Notes: generated by a model not told the origin, from the sequence alone. A stretch of 64,000 bases of DNA from Flavobacteriales bacterium (GCA_016713875.1 JADJOI010000003.1:930001-994000); one strand, 5' to 3'. Shown: positions 16,750-25,044, counted from the first letter of the stretch. Program-made: numbers and translations.

Positions 16750-18879
16750 TCAGGCCTCGACGACCTCATCCCGGTGCGATCCGATCAACCGGGCCTGCAC
16801 CTCATGCGGCACGGGCTGGTAGGTATGGAACCGCTCGGTGTGGGTGCCGCGCCCCTGGGTGAGGCTGCGCAGGGTGGTGCTGTAGCGGTCCAACTCGGCC
16901 AGCGGCACCAGGGCCTTCACCACCTGGAACCGCCCCTGGCCTTCCACGCCCACGATCACCGAGCGGCGCCCTGCAGGTCGGTCATCACCTCGCCCATGAG
17001 CTCCTCGGGCATGCGCACCTCCAGCTCCTGGACAGGCTCCATCAGCAGTGGGTCGGCCATGGTGAACGCCTCCCGGAAGGCCTGCAGACCGGCGATCTTG
17101 AAGCTGATGTCGTTGCTGTCCACCGGGTGCATCTTGCCGTCGGTCACCAGCACGCGGATGTCGCGCGCGGGGCTGCCCGTCAGCGGTCCTTTCTCCATCT
17201 TCTCCATCACGCCCTTCAGGATGCTGGGCAGGAACTTGGTGTCGATGACCCCGCCGACGATGCAGTTGTAGAAGACCAGATGGCCGCCGGTGGGCAGCGG
17301 ATGCATCTCCTTGTGGCGCACGCTGATCCCGGCCGGCTCGGGCATGCCCTCGAGCCATGGCCCGATCCGCAGGTGCACCTCGGCGAACTGGCCCGCGCCG
17401 CCGGTCTGTTTCTTGTGGCGGTACATGGCCTCGGCCTCGCGGCGGATGGTCTCGCGGTAGGGCACCTTGGGCGAGCCGAACTCGGGCTCCACCTTGTAGT
17501 GATGCTCCAGCTTCCACTTCACCAGGTTGAGGTGCAGCTCGCCTTGCACGCCCAGTACCTGCTGGGCACTTTCGCGCAGGTAGTGCAGCTCCACGGTCGG
17601 GTCCTCCCGGTGGATCTCCAGCAGCGCGGCGTGCAGCTTCTCCTCGAGCTTGGCGTCACGGGCCTTCACGGTGACGCGCAAGCGCGGCTCGGGGAAGGCG
17701 ATGGGGGCCAGCTTCACGGCGGGGCCGGGGGCATGCAGCGTGTGCGCGGTGCCGGTATCCTTCAGCTTCAGGGTGGCCCCGATGTCGCCCGCCGCCAGGC
17801 TGTCCACCGGCTTGCGCTCCTTGCCGTCCACGATGAAGAGCTGGCCGACGCGCTCGGTGGCGCCCGTGTTGTCGTTCAGCAGTTCGATGCCGGCCTTCAC
17901 CTCGCCGCTCATCACCTTGAAGAAGGAGATCCAGCCGGTGCGCGGCTCCAGGACGCTCTTGAAGGTGAAGAGCACCGGAGGTCCGTCGGCGCGGCAGGGG
18001 AGGCCGCCCTCGCCGGCCAGGGGCGCCGGTGGCATCTCCACGGCGCTCGGCGCCACGTTGTCGATGAAGGTCATCATCCGCCCGCTGCCCATGTTGCGCA
18101 GCGCGCTCATGCAGAACACCGGGTAGCAGGTGCGCTTCATCATGCCCTGCTTCAGGCCGAGGCGCATCTCGTCCTCGTCCAGTTCGCCCTTGTCGAAGTA
18201 GTGCTCCATCAGCGTCTCGTCGTTCTCGGCGGCCTTTTCCACCAACTCCTTGTGCAGCGCTTCGGCGCGGGCTTTCTCGCTTTCGGGGATGGGCTGCTTC
18301 TCGGGCTTCCCCCCGGCGTCCTTGAACACGTACATCGTCATCTTCAGCAGGTCGATGATGCGGTGGAAGCCCTCGCCCTGCTCCACGGGATACTGCATCA
18401 CCGTCACCGCCGGCCCGAAGTGCTCACGCGCCTGCGCCACCGTGCCGTCGAAGTCGGCGTTCGGATGGTCCAGCTGGTTCACCGCGATGATCACTGGGCG
18501 GTCGTAGCGCTGCATCTGCTCCCACACCAGGTCGGTGCCCACCTCCACGCCGTGGTGGCCGTTGAGCAGCAGCACGCAGGTGTCGGCCACCCGCAGCGCG
18601 GGGATCGTCTCACCCACCAGGTCATCCAGGCCCGGCGTGTCGATGATGTTGATCTTGTAGTCGCGCCACTCGGTGTGCAGGCAGGTGGCGAAGACCGAGC
18701 TGCCGCGCTCGTGCTCCAGGTCCGTGTGGTCGCTTACCGTGTTGCGGTCCTCCACGCGGCCTCGGCGTAGTGATCAGGCCCGCCTCGAACAGCATGGTCT
18801 CGGCAAGGGTCGTCTTGCCGGATCCATGGCTGCCCAGGAGGGCGATGTTCTTGATGTGCTTGGCATCGAAGACGGTCAT
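16750..18879 (-). CDS. Elongation factor G paralogue (two one-base frameshifts)
   Basis: The restored protein has about 709 aa, the length of EF-G. Domain I: P-loop GSHGSGKTTLAE (residues 17-28), a switch I with ERGSSVFAT where EF-G normally has RGITI, INIIDTPGLDD (G3) and AVNQLDHP (G4, NQLD instead of NKxD). Domains II-V follow, including FFKVMSGEVKAG, VQGELHLNLVKWKL and KQTGGAGQFAEVHL. The N-terminal 36 codons lie in another frame (apparent insertion near 18770), and the last 70 codons in a third (apparent deletion near 16965, QGRRSVIVGVEG). The altered G2 and G4 boxes mark it as a paralogue, not the main translation factor. The halogenase gene follows 98 bp downstream. Confidence 0.8.
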
Positions 18880-18942
18880 GGCGAAAAGGGTTTTGGTCGG
18901 ACGGGAAAGAACGCATGGAAGGTAAGGCCGCGGCCGGCGGAA

Positions 18943-18973
18943 AACAATGCGCCCCCGCCAGGCGGCGGGGCGC
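18943..18973 (-). terminator. Terminator after the 67-aa gene
   Basis: On the minus strand a GC stem of about 10 bp with one bulge (arms at 18963-18973 and 18949-18959) is followed by TTGTTTT. It lies just downstream of the small gene at 18996-19199 and upstream of the EF-G paralogue. Confidence 0.5.
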
Positions 18974-18995
18974 GGAATTTGCTAGGGGGCCGGCC

Positions 18996-19199
18996 TCAGT
19001 TCATCACCTCCCAGGCACGATCGCCCTGCAAGCGCTTGAAGCGCTTCACCACCTCGTCATAGGAGGTCGGCAGGTTCAGGTCCTTGTGGGGACAGAAATC
19101 GAACCGCTGAGCGGGTGGGGCCACCGCAGCCTGGGCCGTCGGCTCGGTCGTCTCCGTCATCTCCTGGTCGGTCTGCGCACGCTCGGGCTTGGGGCTCAT
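18996..19199 (-). CDS. Small conserved-looking hypothetical protein
   Basis: A 67-aa protein: a Glu/Thr/Ala-rich, probably disordered first half, then a compact basic tail with FCPHKDLNLPTSYDEVVKRF and RAWEVMN. I do not recognise a named family. A TACATTTG -7 element (19229-19236, minus) lies 29 bp upstream of the ATG and a terminator follows, so it looks like an independent gene. Confidence 0.5.
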   Translation of the reverse strand: MSPKPERAQTDQEMTETTEPTAQAAVAPPAQRFDFCPHKDLNLPTSYDEVVKRFKRLQGDRAWEVMN

Positions 19200-19228
19200 C
19201 GGGGACGAGGCTTGGGTCGGCAAGGGGG

Positions 19229-19236
19229 CAAATGTA
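19229..19236 (-). promoter_or_regulatory. -7 promoter element of the 67-aa gene
   Basis: The minus strand reads TACATTTG, an exact TAnnTTTG, followed by C, 29 bp upstream of the ATG at 19199. Confidence 0.45.
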
Positions 19237-19372
19237 GGGGCGTCCGTCGGCGGAACGCAACGATCGAAGAACACCCTTGGGCTCCCAACGGTTCGTTCAT
19301 CCACGGCAGGCTGTTCGCCGACCACCCACCCGACCTGCGTGCATGGACCTCCGAACGCCACACCTTCGCACC

Positions 19373-20020
19373 ATGCGCAGACACCTCCTTACCGCAGCGG
19401 TGGCGGCCCTGGGCTTGCTGCCGACCTCCATCCACGCCCAATGCAACCAGCCCGGCACCGTCCACATCAGTGCCGGTGGCAACTTGGGCATCCACGCCAC
19501 GAAGTACGTTGAGACCGCCTCCGGGATCACGGATCAGGGCCGCGACGGGGCCATCTCCTACGGCTTCCCCCTGAAGGTGCATGTGGGCGTGGTGAAGCCG
19601 CTCAGCATCGGCGTCTACGGCGAGTTCGGCGGCTACGTGGACACTGCCGGCACGCGCAGCAACCGCACGGGGGTCATCGGCATCGAGCCCCGCTTCTATC
19701 CGGTGAACACCGATCACTTCAACCTGCGCTTGTTCATGCAGGGCGGCTACAGCATGCTGCGCATCGAGGACCGCTACCAGTTCGCGCAGGTGGGTGTAGC
19801 GCGCTACGCCGGACCGCACTTCGCCTTCGGCACCGGCCTGGGCTTCTATGCCAAGAAGGTCTTCGGCATGTACTTCGACCTCAAGTACGTGCGGCACTGG
19901 CTGCCGCTGCGCAGCTTCGAGGCCAACGGCCAGGAGATCGACTTCGACGCGTTCGGGTACGAAGCCAAGCTCACCACCAGCGGCATCCAGCTCGAACTGG
20001 GCTTCAACGTGCGCTTCTAG
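19373..20020 (+). CDS. Outer-membrane beta-barrel protein
   Basis: A 215-aa protein with a signal peptide (MRRHLLTAAVAALGLLPTSIHAQ). Alternating hydrophobic strands follow (for example HVGVVKPLSIGVYGEFGGYV and AFGTGLGFYAKKVFGMYFDL), and the last strand ends LELGFNVRF, the aromatic C-terminus expected for BamA-inserted barrels. Its length suits an eight-stranded barrel. Its stop overlaps that of the convergent GNAT gene in the tetranucleotide CTAG. Confidence 0.7.
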   Translation: MRRHLLTAAVAALGLLPTSIHAQCNQPGTVHISAGGNLGIHATKYVETASGITDQGRDGAISYGFPLKVHVGVVKPLSIGVYGEFGGYVDTAGTRSNRTGVIGIEPRFYPVNTDHFNLRLFMQGGYSMLRIEDRYQFAQVGVARYAGPHFAFGTGLGFYAKKVFGMYFDLKYVRHWLPLRSFEANGQEIDFDAFGYEAKLTTSGIQLELGFNVRF

Positions 20021-20874
20021 AGCACATCGAAGTCCGTGGCGTGGAAGCGCACCCCGCCCGCGGTGAGCTGACGGCCGCCCCCGCGGAGGTCCTTGAAGAT
20101 GAGGTTGAGCGGGGCGGGTCGCAGCCGCATGGGCACGTTCCAGTAGGTGGACCCGCTCCAGCGCAGGGCGGGGTCGAGCCCGATGAAGGCCTTCAGCAGG
20201 GGCGGTGCCACCCGGGGAAGCCCACCGGCTTCCGGGGAGCCCGGTTCCAGGCCCAGCACGAAGCGGAAGCCCTTCATGCGGCGGGCGCTCAGCAGCACGG
20301 TGTGGTCGCGCTGGACGGCCTGGCCGTAGCGGTAGGCCGGATGCGCCAGCCTCCAGGCCAGCTTGCGGGCGTCGTGCACCGGGGCGAAGCGCGGTGCGGG
20401 CGCGTCCGCGCGCCAGGGCAGTGGACCGGCCCCGATGCGGGCGTCCAGCGGCGCCACCAGCTGGAAGCCCAGCTTGCGCGTGAAGCCGGGCGTGCTGTTC
20501 GCATTGGCCACGCCCACCACGAAGCCGCGGCCCTGCGCCGCCCCTGCCGCGTAGGTGGCCTCGGCCAGCCGGGTGAACAGCCCTTTGCCCTGGTGCTGCG
20601 GGTGCGTGGCCGTGTTCAGCGACAGCAGGCCGGGCTCCTCCACGCCGTCCACCACCGCCCGCAGGGGGATGGTGACGTAGTGCGCCGCCAGCGTGCCGCC
20701 CGCCCAGGCATTGAAGCCTACGGCGGCACCATCGGGGTTGTGCACGTACTGCCAGCGCAGCACCTCCGGGGTGAAGTGCCCGGCCTCGGGGAACACGGTG
20801 CGCAACAGGTCCGTCACCGGCGCCAAGCCCGCGTCGGACAGGTCCAGCGGGCGCAGCTCGTAGGGGGCGCTCAT
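20017..20874 (-). CDS. GNAT-family N-acetyltransferase-like protein
   Basis: A 285-aa protein. The N-terminal 140 residues show the GNAT pattern: VLRWQYVHNPDG, then NTATHPQHQGKGLFTRLAEAT, where Q/R-x-x-G-x-G/A binds acetyl-CoA, and GVANANSTPGFTRKLGF. The C-terminal half is an extra domain of unknown role. I chose the ATG at 20872-20874; an in-frame TTG lies 9 bp further upstream. It converges with the barrel protein and diverges from the riboswitch transcript. Confidence 0.75.
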   Translation of the reverse strand: MSAPYELRPLDLSDAGLAPVTDLLRTVFPEAGHFTPEVLRWQYVHNPDGAAVGFNAWAGGTLAAHYVTIPLRAVVDGVEEPGLLSLNTATHPQHQGKGLFTRLAEATYAAGAAQGRGFVVGVANANSTPGFTRKLGFQLVAPLDARIGAGPLPWRADAPAPRFAPVHDARKLAWRLAHPAYRYGQAVQRDHTVLLSARRMKGFRFVLGLEPGSPEAGGLPRVAPPLLKAFIGLDPALRWSGSTYWNVPMRLRPAPLNLIFKDLRGGGRQLTAGGVRFHATDFDVL

Positions 20875-20905
20875 CGCGGCCAAGATACCGTTCGGGCGCT
20901 GCGCC

Positions 20906-20913
20906 TACCTTCG
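20906..20913 (+). promoter_or_regulatory. Possible -7 element for the riboswitch transcript
   Basis: TACCTTCG differs from TAnnTTTG by one base. It lies about 65 bp before the conserved riboswitch core, in the right place to start the leader RNA. Confidence 0.35.
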
Positions 20914-20975
20914 CCCCGCATGCCGGTGCGCCGGTGCCGCAAGGCGCCGGACACAGCCCGGAGGGAGCGTCGCCG

Positions 20976-21131
20976 CCAGGTGCCGCGTCAGACGGAGCAA
21001 GAGGGAATCCCGTGTGAACCGGGAGCTGTTCCCGTAGCTGTGAACCACCGAGGCCCCGGGCCGACGCCACTGTCCACCGAAAGGCGGATGGGAAGGCGCC
21101 CGGGGTAGGGGGGTGAGCCAGAAGACCTGCC
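20976..21131 (+). ncRNA. Cobalamin (AdoCbl-type) riboswitch
   Basis: The core shows the family's conserved blocks in order: GAGGGAATCCCGTGTGAA, CGGGAGCTGTTCCCGTAGCTGTGA, then CGCCACTGT, GGCGGATGGGAAGG and GAGCCAGAAGACCTGCC. This is the Bacteroidota form, with the extended GGGAATCCCGTG/GGGAGCTGTTCCCGTA pair. The 120 bp after it, before the ATG at 21253, hold a GGTTTCACGAAACC hairpin and a GC-rich stretch that can serve as the expression platform. It should repress the downstream surface protein when cobalamin is abundant. Confidence 0.93.
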
Positions 21132-21252
21132 GGCCTGCACTGTCGATCGGCCCCCGGACCGGGGCGGGAGCGTGCGGTACAGGCTCCCCCGCGGACCGAC
21201 GGGTTTCACGAAACCGCCGCGCGGTGAACGCGGTACCAAAACCCTCCCGTCC

Positions 21253-22522
21253 ATGTACCGTTCCCTTTGCTCCGCCGCGCTCAGCGGCCTGGTGGCCATG
21301 GCCACCGCCCAGTCGTTCGTGCACCAAGTGTTCGTGCTCAACGAGGGCTACTACAACATGAACACGCAAACGCAGGAGGTGCCCGTCTCCCTCGGCAGCT
21401 ACGACCCGGCCGCGGGCACCTACCAGACGGTGGCCACCATCGCCGGGCAGCGCTTCGCCAGCGATGTGGACGTGGCCGACGACGTGGTGTACGTGGCGGC
21501 CGACGGCCAGCTGCTGAAGTACGATGCGGACAGCTACGCGCTGCTGGACCAGGCCGCGGTGCCCGGCATCCGCAAAGTGGCGCTGTGGAACGGGCAGGTG
21601 CTGCTCACCCGCGGCGAGCTCGGCGGGCTGCCGCACTACTTCGAGGCCCGCGACGCCGCCACCCTCGACCTGCTCTACACACTCACCCCAGCCGACGGCC
21701 TGCTGCACAGCGCCGAGGACGTGCAGGTGGTGGGCGACAAGGCCTACTTGGCCGTGGGCAACGCCTTCGACTGGGGCAACCTGGTGGGCTACCTGGGCAT
21801 CGTGGACCTCATCGCCCAGAGCTATGAGCAACAGGTGGACCTGGGCCCCGATGGGCGCAACCCCGAGCGCATCCTGGTGGCCGGGCAGGACCTCTACGTG
21901 TTCTGCAACAAGGACTTCAGCGGCAGCGCCATCAGCAGGGTGGCCACCGATGGCGCCTTCAGCTACACGGCCAACGTGGCGCTCAACAGCGGCTGCGGCG
22001 CCAGCGAGCTGGTGGCGGACAAGGTGGTCTTCAGCGAGTACGCCGTGGGCCGCATGGCGCGGTTCGACACGGGCACCGGTGGGGTGCTGGACACGCTGGC
22101 CAGCCCGCTCTTTCCCTACGGCCTGCTGCACGACGCCCTCAACGGGGTGCTCTACGCCACCACCACCGACTTCCTCACCAGCGGCACGCTGCACGTGCTG
22201 ACCCCGGACGGCACCGAACTCAGCAGTACCACTGTGGGGGTGAGCCCCGGACGCCTGGCGCTGGACGTGCGCGCGGGGACGGCCGTGTCCGGAGCGGGCG
22301 CAGAGCGGTCTGTCGCTCTTCCCCGTGCCGGCGGATGAGCAGGTGGTGGTGGAGAGCGACGCGGTGGGCGAGCTGCTCACGCTGCGCGATGCGTCGGGCC
22401 GGGTGCTGCGGCAGGAACGCCTCGCCACCGGCCGCCACCCGATCGACCTCTCCGGCCTGGCACCCGGGGTCTACCACGCCCAGCTGCCCGGACGTGCGGC
22501 CGTGCCCGTGGTGAAGCGGTAA
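21253..22522 (+). CDS. T9SS-exported beta-propeller under cobalamin control (one-base frameshift near its end)
   Basis: About 422 aa after frame repair. A signal peptide (MYRSLCSAALSGLVAMATAQ) is followed by repeated propeller-like blades (SLGSYDPAAGTYQTVATI, VVYVAADGQLLKYDADSYALL, GYLGIVDLIAQSYEQQVDLG, LYATTTDFLTSGTLHVLTPDG). The last 70 residues lie in the next frame and form a T9SS type A sorting domain: SLFPVPADEQVVVES, LRDASGRVLRQE, DLSGLAPGVYHAQL. An extra base around 22285-22310 explains the break. Because a cobalamin riboswitch precedes it, I infer a surface cobalamin-capture protein similar in role to BtuG of Bacteroides, but exported by T9SS. No BtuB receptor follows, since a tRNA gene is next. 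Confidence 0.72.
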
Positions 22523-22526
22523 CGCC

Positions 22527-22534
22527 TACATTTG
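22527..22534 (+). promoter_or_regulatory. -7 promoter element of tRNA-Thr
   Basis: TACATTTG, an exact TAnnTTTG, begins 5 bp after the upstream stop codon and 41 bp before the mature tRNA. Confidence 0.55.
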
Positions 22535-22567
22535 CAGCCCCGTCGACGGAACGGTCGGCGGGGTCCG

Positions 22568-22642
22568 GCCTCCTTAGCTCAGCGGTAGAGCAGCTCATTC
22601 GTAATGAGCAGGTCGTCAGTTCAAATCTGACAGGAGGCTCCA
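22568..22642 (+). tRNA. tRNA-Thr (anticodon CGT)
   Basis: A complete 75-nt cloverleaf with encoded CCA. The acceptor stem GCCTCCT pairs with AGGAGGC. The D arm contains AGCTCAGCGGTAGAGC. The anticodon stem GCTCA/TGAGC holds the loop TTCGTAA, and the T loop is TTCAAAT. The anticodon CGT reads ACG threonine codons. An accessory block of repeats and transposase remnants starts right after it, which fits the frequent use of tRNA 3' ends as insertion points. Confidence 0.95.
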
Positions 22643-22726
22643 CCAAGGGATCGCGCAAGCGGTCCCTTCGTCGTTTTGGTCGTTCTCGCCCGGATCTTCA
22701 GGGCGGGCCAGAGGCACCCCCCTGGC

Positions 22727-23096
22727 CCACCCTGGGCGGGAGTTAGGCGCGCATGGGCCCGAGGGCGGGAAGGCCGTCCTCCCGTGCCTTCGGCGTCCCT
22801 CACCACCCTGGGGCGGGAGTCAGGCGCGCATGGGCCCACGGGTGGGAAGGCCGTCCTCCCGTGCCTTCGGCACTGTGCCCCCGAAGATCCAGCCTGGCCT
22901 CCGCGCGGTCCCTCACCACCCTGGCGCGGGAGTTAGGCGCGCATGGGCCCACGGGCGGGAAGACCGTCCTCCCGTGCCTTCGGCACTGTGCCCCCGAAGT
23001 TCCAGCCTGGCCTCCGCGCGGTCATTCACCACCCTGGGCGGGAGTCAGGCGCGCTTGGGCCCGAGGGCGGGAAGGCCGTCCTCCCGTGCCTTCGGC
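22727..23096. repeat. Cluster of four REP-like direct repeats
   Basis: Four units of about 70 bp start near 22727, 22801, 22914 and 23027. Each runs from CACCCTGG-x-GCGGGAGT through GGCGCGC and GGGCCC to CCTCCCGTGCCTTCGGC. Units 2-3 and 3-4 are 113 bp apart and share the same 43-bp spacer, so that part is a tandem 113-bp repeat. Inside each unit CGGGAAGG CCGT CCTCCCG can form a hairpin. The period is not a multiple of three and no plausible protein results, so this is non-coding. A fifth unit occurs in inverse orientation at 23195-23252. Confidence 0.75.
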
Positions 23097-23150
23097 GAAC
23101 GACAGGAAGTACAGGCCCTCGGCATCGTGCATCTTGTACTTGCGGCTCAC
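23092..23150 (-). pseudogene. 5' stump of a Y1 (REP-associated, RAYT-type) transposase
   Basis: On the minus strand a GTG at 23148-23150 opens SRKYKMHDAEGLYFLSF, the characteristic N-terminus of IS200-like/RAYT transposases in Bacteroidota (SRKYKF...LYFxSFA). The frame then runs straight into repeat unit 4, so only about 19 codons are left. It lies between direct unit 4 and the inverted unit 5, the arrangement expected for a RAYT gene flanked by its own REP pair. Confidence 0.45.
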
Positions 23151-23194
23151 ACCAATAAGATCGTGGTGGGAAGGTCAGCAAGGTGTTTCATCAT

Positions 23195-23252
23195 GGCACG
23201 GGAGGACGGCCCCTGCCCGCACCAGCCCGCCCGCGCCTAACTCCCGCGCCAG
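23195..23252 (-). repeat. Fifth REP-like unit, inverted
   Basis: GGCACGGGAGGACGG followed by CGCGCCTAACTCCCGCGCC is the reverse complement of the ends of the units at 22727-23096, with a shortened middle. Together with unit 4 it brackets the transposase stump. Confidence 0.6.
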
Positions 23253-23254
23253 AG

Positions 23255-23510
23255 ATCCGGGGCTTCCTGCACGCCGACCCGCCGGCCGATGGGGCGGCCC
23301 TGCGCCGCCGTGTGGACGCCGCCTTCCAGGAAGAGAATGCCGTGCGGCCGTTGGATGCCTTGAACGGGCTCACCCCGGACGAAGCGTATTTCGGCTGGCC
23401 CACCCGGGTGCCTGCGAGCGCTCCGCGATATGCGGCGGAACGCGTGGCGGCGCGCGCCCTTCGCCGCAGCACCAACCCCGGCCTTGCTTGCGGGGCGTGC
23501 GACCCGGAGC
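23255..23510 (+). pseudogene. Integrase/transposase C-terminal remnant
   Basis: The plus-strand frame reads LRRRVDAAFQEENAVRPLDA, then LNGLTPDEAYFGWPTRVP. This resembles the end of DDE integrase-core transposases (F-x-x-x-N-x-x-RPL-x-x-L-x-GLTP-x-x-x-Y). No start codon, catalytic residues or second half are present. The rest, down to about 23640, shows no gene. It indicates repeated insertions next to the tRNA. Confidence 0.4.
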
Positions 23511-23731
23511 CGGTGGGACCGAAGCGTGCGCCTCCTTGAGCATCGGCTCCGTCATGGGGGGCGCGGAAGCTCGGCTCGCACTGCGTGATCGCGTGATCGG
23601 ATGCTGAGCGCTGCGGACCGGTGCCCCGAAGGAACCTAGCTGCCCGTGTGAGAACCGGTGCAGCGCTCACGGATCAGGACCAGCCAGCCCTCATCGCCAC
23701 CGGCGCGTTGTCCAGTGCTCGTCCCAGCTCA

Positions 23732-23884
23732 TCACCACGGGTCCCAAGCTTGGAACGGGTGGGGTGCATGCTGAAGTGGGATTGTGCAGGGGAACATCCG
23801 CGCCATCAGGGGGTTTAGGTCCACTTGAGCACGACAAGCCCATGAGAGGCTTGCACAAAGCAGAAATAGGACGTGGTTCTTCAT
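23732..23884 (-). CDS. Short secreted peptide or broken secreted-protein gene
   Basis: A 50-codon frame from the ATG at 23882-23884 begins MKNHVLFLLCASLSWACRAQ, a convincing signal peptide with a cleavage site before Q. It is followed by VDLNPLMARMFPCTIPLQ and a stop at 23732-23734. The mature part is only about 30 residues. It may be a truncated secreted protein, since the region is full of remnants. I do not recognise a family. Confidence 0.35.
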   Translation of the reverse strand: MKNHVLFLLCASLSWACRAQVDLNPLMARMFPCTIPLQHAPHPFQAWDPW

Positions 23885-23964
23885 CAATTACCACCAATAG
23901 GTTGGGGAGTGTTCGTAGGTGCCCGATCCAGCGCGGTGCACGAGCGAAGGACGCTCGCGCGAGT

Positions 23965-24354
23965 TCAGGGACTAACAGGTAAGTCAGCAGGTATCAGGAC
24001 TCGCTTTATGAGCTTGTTCTTCTCGTAGTAATCAATGCGGAAGATCCTTGCACCGTCATAGAAGTAGGATATGCCGTCCAGTTCGCCATCGTTGTAGGAC
24101 ATGACACGATCAACCTCTCCATTGTTGCGGAAGAAGACCCACTCACCCTGCTGCCGTTGTCGCCCCCCGCGATGATCCAGAGTACCCTGCCCATAGACCT
24201 GACCTGTAGGGTAACGCATTCGACCAACTCCGTCCGATTCCACCTTGGCGTAGTAAACGCTGCTGTCTTGGACAGCCCGCTGGGCGGGAAGATTTGCCAC
24301 GGCACCTATCGCCCAGAGCACCAACGACAGTCTTTGCAATAGCGTAGATTTCAT
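23965..24354 (-). CDS. Small secreted MORN/YwqK-like protein
   Basis: A 129-aa protein with a signal peptide (MKSTLLQRLSLVLWAIGAVANLPAQ). The body has MORN-variant-like hairpins: MRYPTGQVYGQGTLDHRGGR, EWVFFRNNGEVDRVMSYNDGELDG, ISYFYDGARIFRIDYYEKNK. Such repeats are common in Bacteroidota secreted proteins of unknown role. I chose the ATG at 24352-24354 because it opens the signal peptide. It is noticeably more AT-rich than the core genes in the window. Confidence 0.6.
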   Translation of the reverse strand: MKSTLLQRLSLVLWAIGAVANLPAQRAVQDSSVYYAKVESDGVGRMRYPTGQVYGQGTLDHRGGRQRQQGEWVFFRNNGEVDRVMSYNDGELDGISYFYDGARIFRIDYYEKNKLIKRVLIPADLPVSP

Positions 24355-24392
24355 CTTGAGTACAGTGGATCCAAAAGGGTGCCACCACGATT

Positions 24393-24679
24393 CCCAAAAT
24401 CGCGCAAGTCTTCCCGCGCCCTGGGTTCGCGCGGGGCGACTTGTGCGGAGGATGCCTGTCGGCCAGCCGCCGACGAGCCTCGCGAAGTCTGTGACTTCGC
24501 CCACCGCTGTCCGGGATCGTCCGCTCGGAGAACAGGACCGGGTTCATCAGAGGGTAAGATAGTTCGCTGTGGCCAGTTTGAAACTGGCCGAGGATCGGTT
24601 CGATGAGATCTTCCGCACAAGTCGCCGGCCTGCTCGCCCGCCTGGCCCACCGCACGCCGAAGACTTGCGCGATTTTGGG
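24393..24679. repeat. Inverted-repeat element (MITE-like or invertible) overlapping the XRE gene start
   Basis: The outer 21 bp (CCCAAAATCGCGCAAGTCTTC at 24393-24413) recur as the exact reverse complement at 24659-24679, and a 15-bp inner block (24435-24449 and 24612-24626) does the same. The arm middles have diverged. The 160-bp centre contains two perfect hairpins, GCGAAGTC/GACTTCGC (24482-24500) and GGCCAGTTT/AAACTGGCC (24571-24589). The right arm ends exactly at the codons where the XRE helix-turn-helix begins. No target-site duplication is visible. Confidence 0.55.
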
Positions 24680-24983
24680 GCTTTCGCAGAGCGACCTGGC
24701 CAAGGCCGCCAAGGTCCACTTCTCCAACATCGGCCGTTACGAGCGCGGTGAGGCCATGCCCGCCGCCGACATCCTTTCACGCATCGCTCAAGAGCTCGAG
24801 GTGTCACAGGACTTCCTCTCCAACGGCACCCTGCACGAGAAGGCTTCCGCCCAGATCAAGGATCAGGAGCTGCTTTCTCAGTTCCACCGCGTGGAGCAAC
24901 TATCCCCAGCCAAGAAGGCCCTGGTCAAGGAGTTCCTCGATGCCTTCCTCTTCAAGGATCACGTCAAGGGGCAGCTCGCGTAG
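24603..24983 (+). CDS. XRE-family regulator with an atypical N-terminus
   Basis: A 126-aa protein. From residue 26 it is a standard XRE HTH: LGLSQSDLAKAAKVHFSNIG, RYERGEAMPAADILSRIAQE, then LEVSQDFLSNGT and a helical tail ending EFLDAFLFKDHVKGQLA. The first 25 residues (MRSSAQVAGLLARLAHRTPK) are encoded by the right arm of the inverted repeat at 24393-24679 and replace the usual first helix. Either the gene was truncated by an insertion, or the element supplies a new start. The real start is uncertain. Confidence 0.6.
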   Translation: MRSSAQVAGLLARLAHRTPKTCAILGLSQSDLAKAAKVHFSNIGRYERGEAMPAADILSRIAQELEVSQDFLSNGTLHEKASAQIKDQELLSQFHRVEQLSPAKKALVKEFLDAFLFKDHVKGQLA

Positions 24984-25027
24984 ATCGAGTGAGGCGGGCG
25001 GGACGCCTTACAACCAACCATGCAGCA

Positions 25028-25044
25028 CTCGGGAAAAACCCGAG
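25028..25044. terminator. Hairpin between XRE and lipoprotein genes
   Basis: CTCGGG-AAAAA-CCCGAG lies between two convergent genes. No T-run follows, so it is only a possible terminator. Confidence 0.35.

Noticed and set aside
19196..22428. Long minus-strand frames across the barrel protein, riboswitch and cobalamin-linked gene
   Set aside because: They are shadows of real genes, are low-complexity (Ala/Arg/Gly/His-rich), and overlap a structured RNA.
22727..23096. Possible CRISPR array because of regular repeats
   Set aside because: Units of about 70 bp are too long, the 113-bp period comes from duplicated spacers that are identical, and there are no cas genes.
22753..23607. Proline/arginine-rich protein encoded by the repeat region
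   Set aside because: The repeat period of 113 bp shifts the frame in each unit, so the translation cannot be conserved. No signal or domain.
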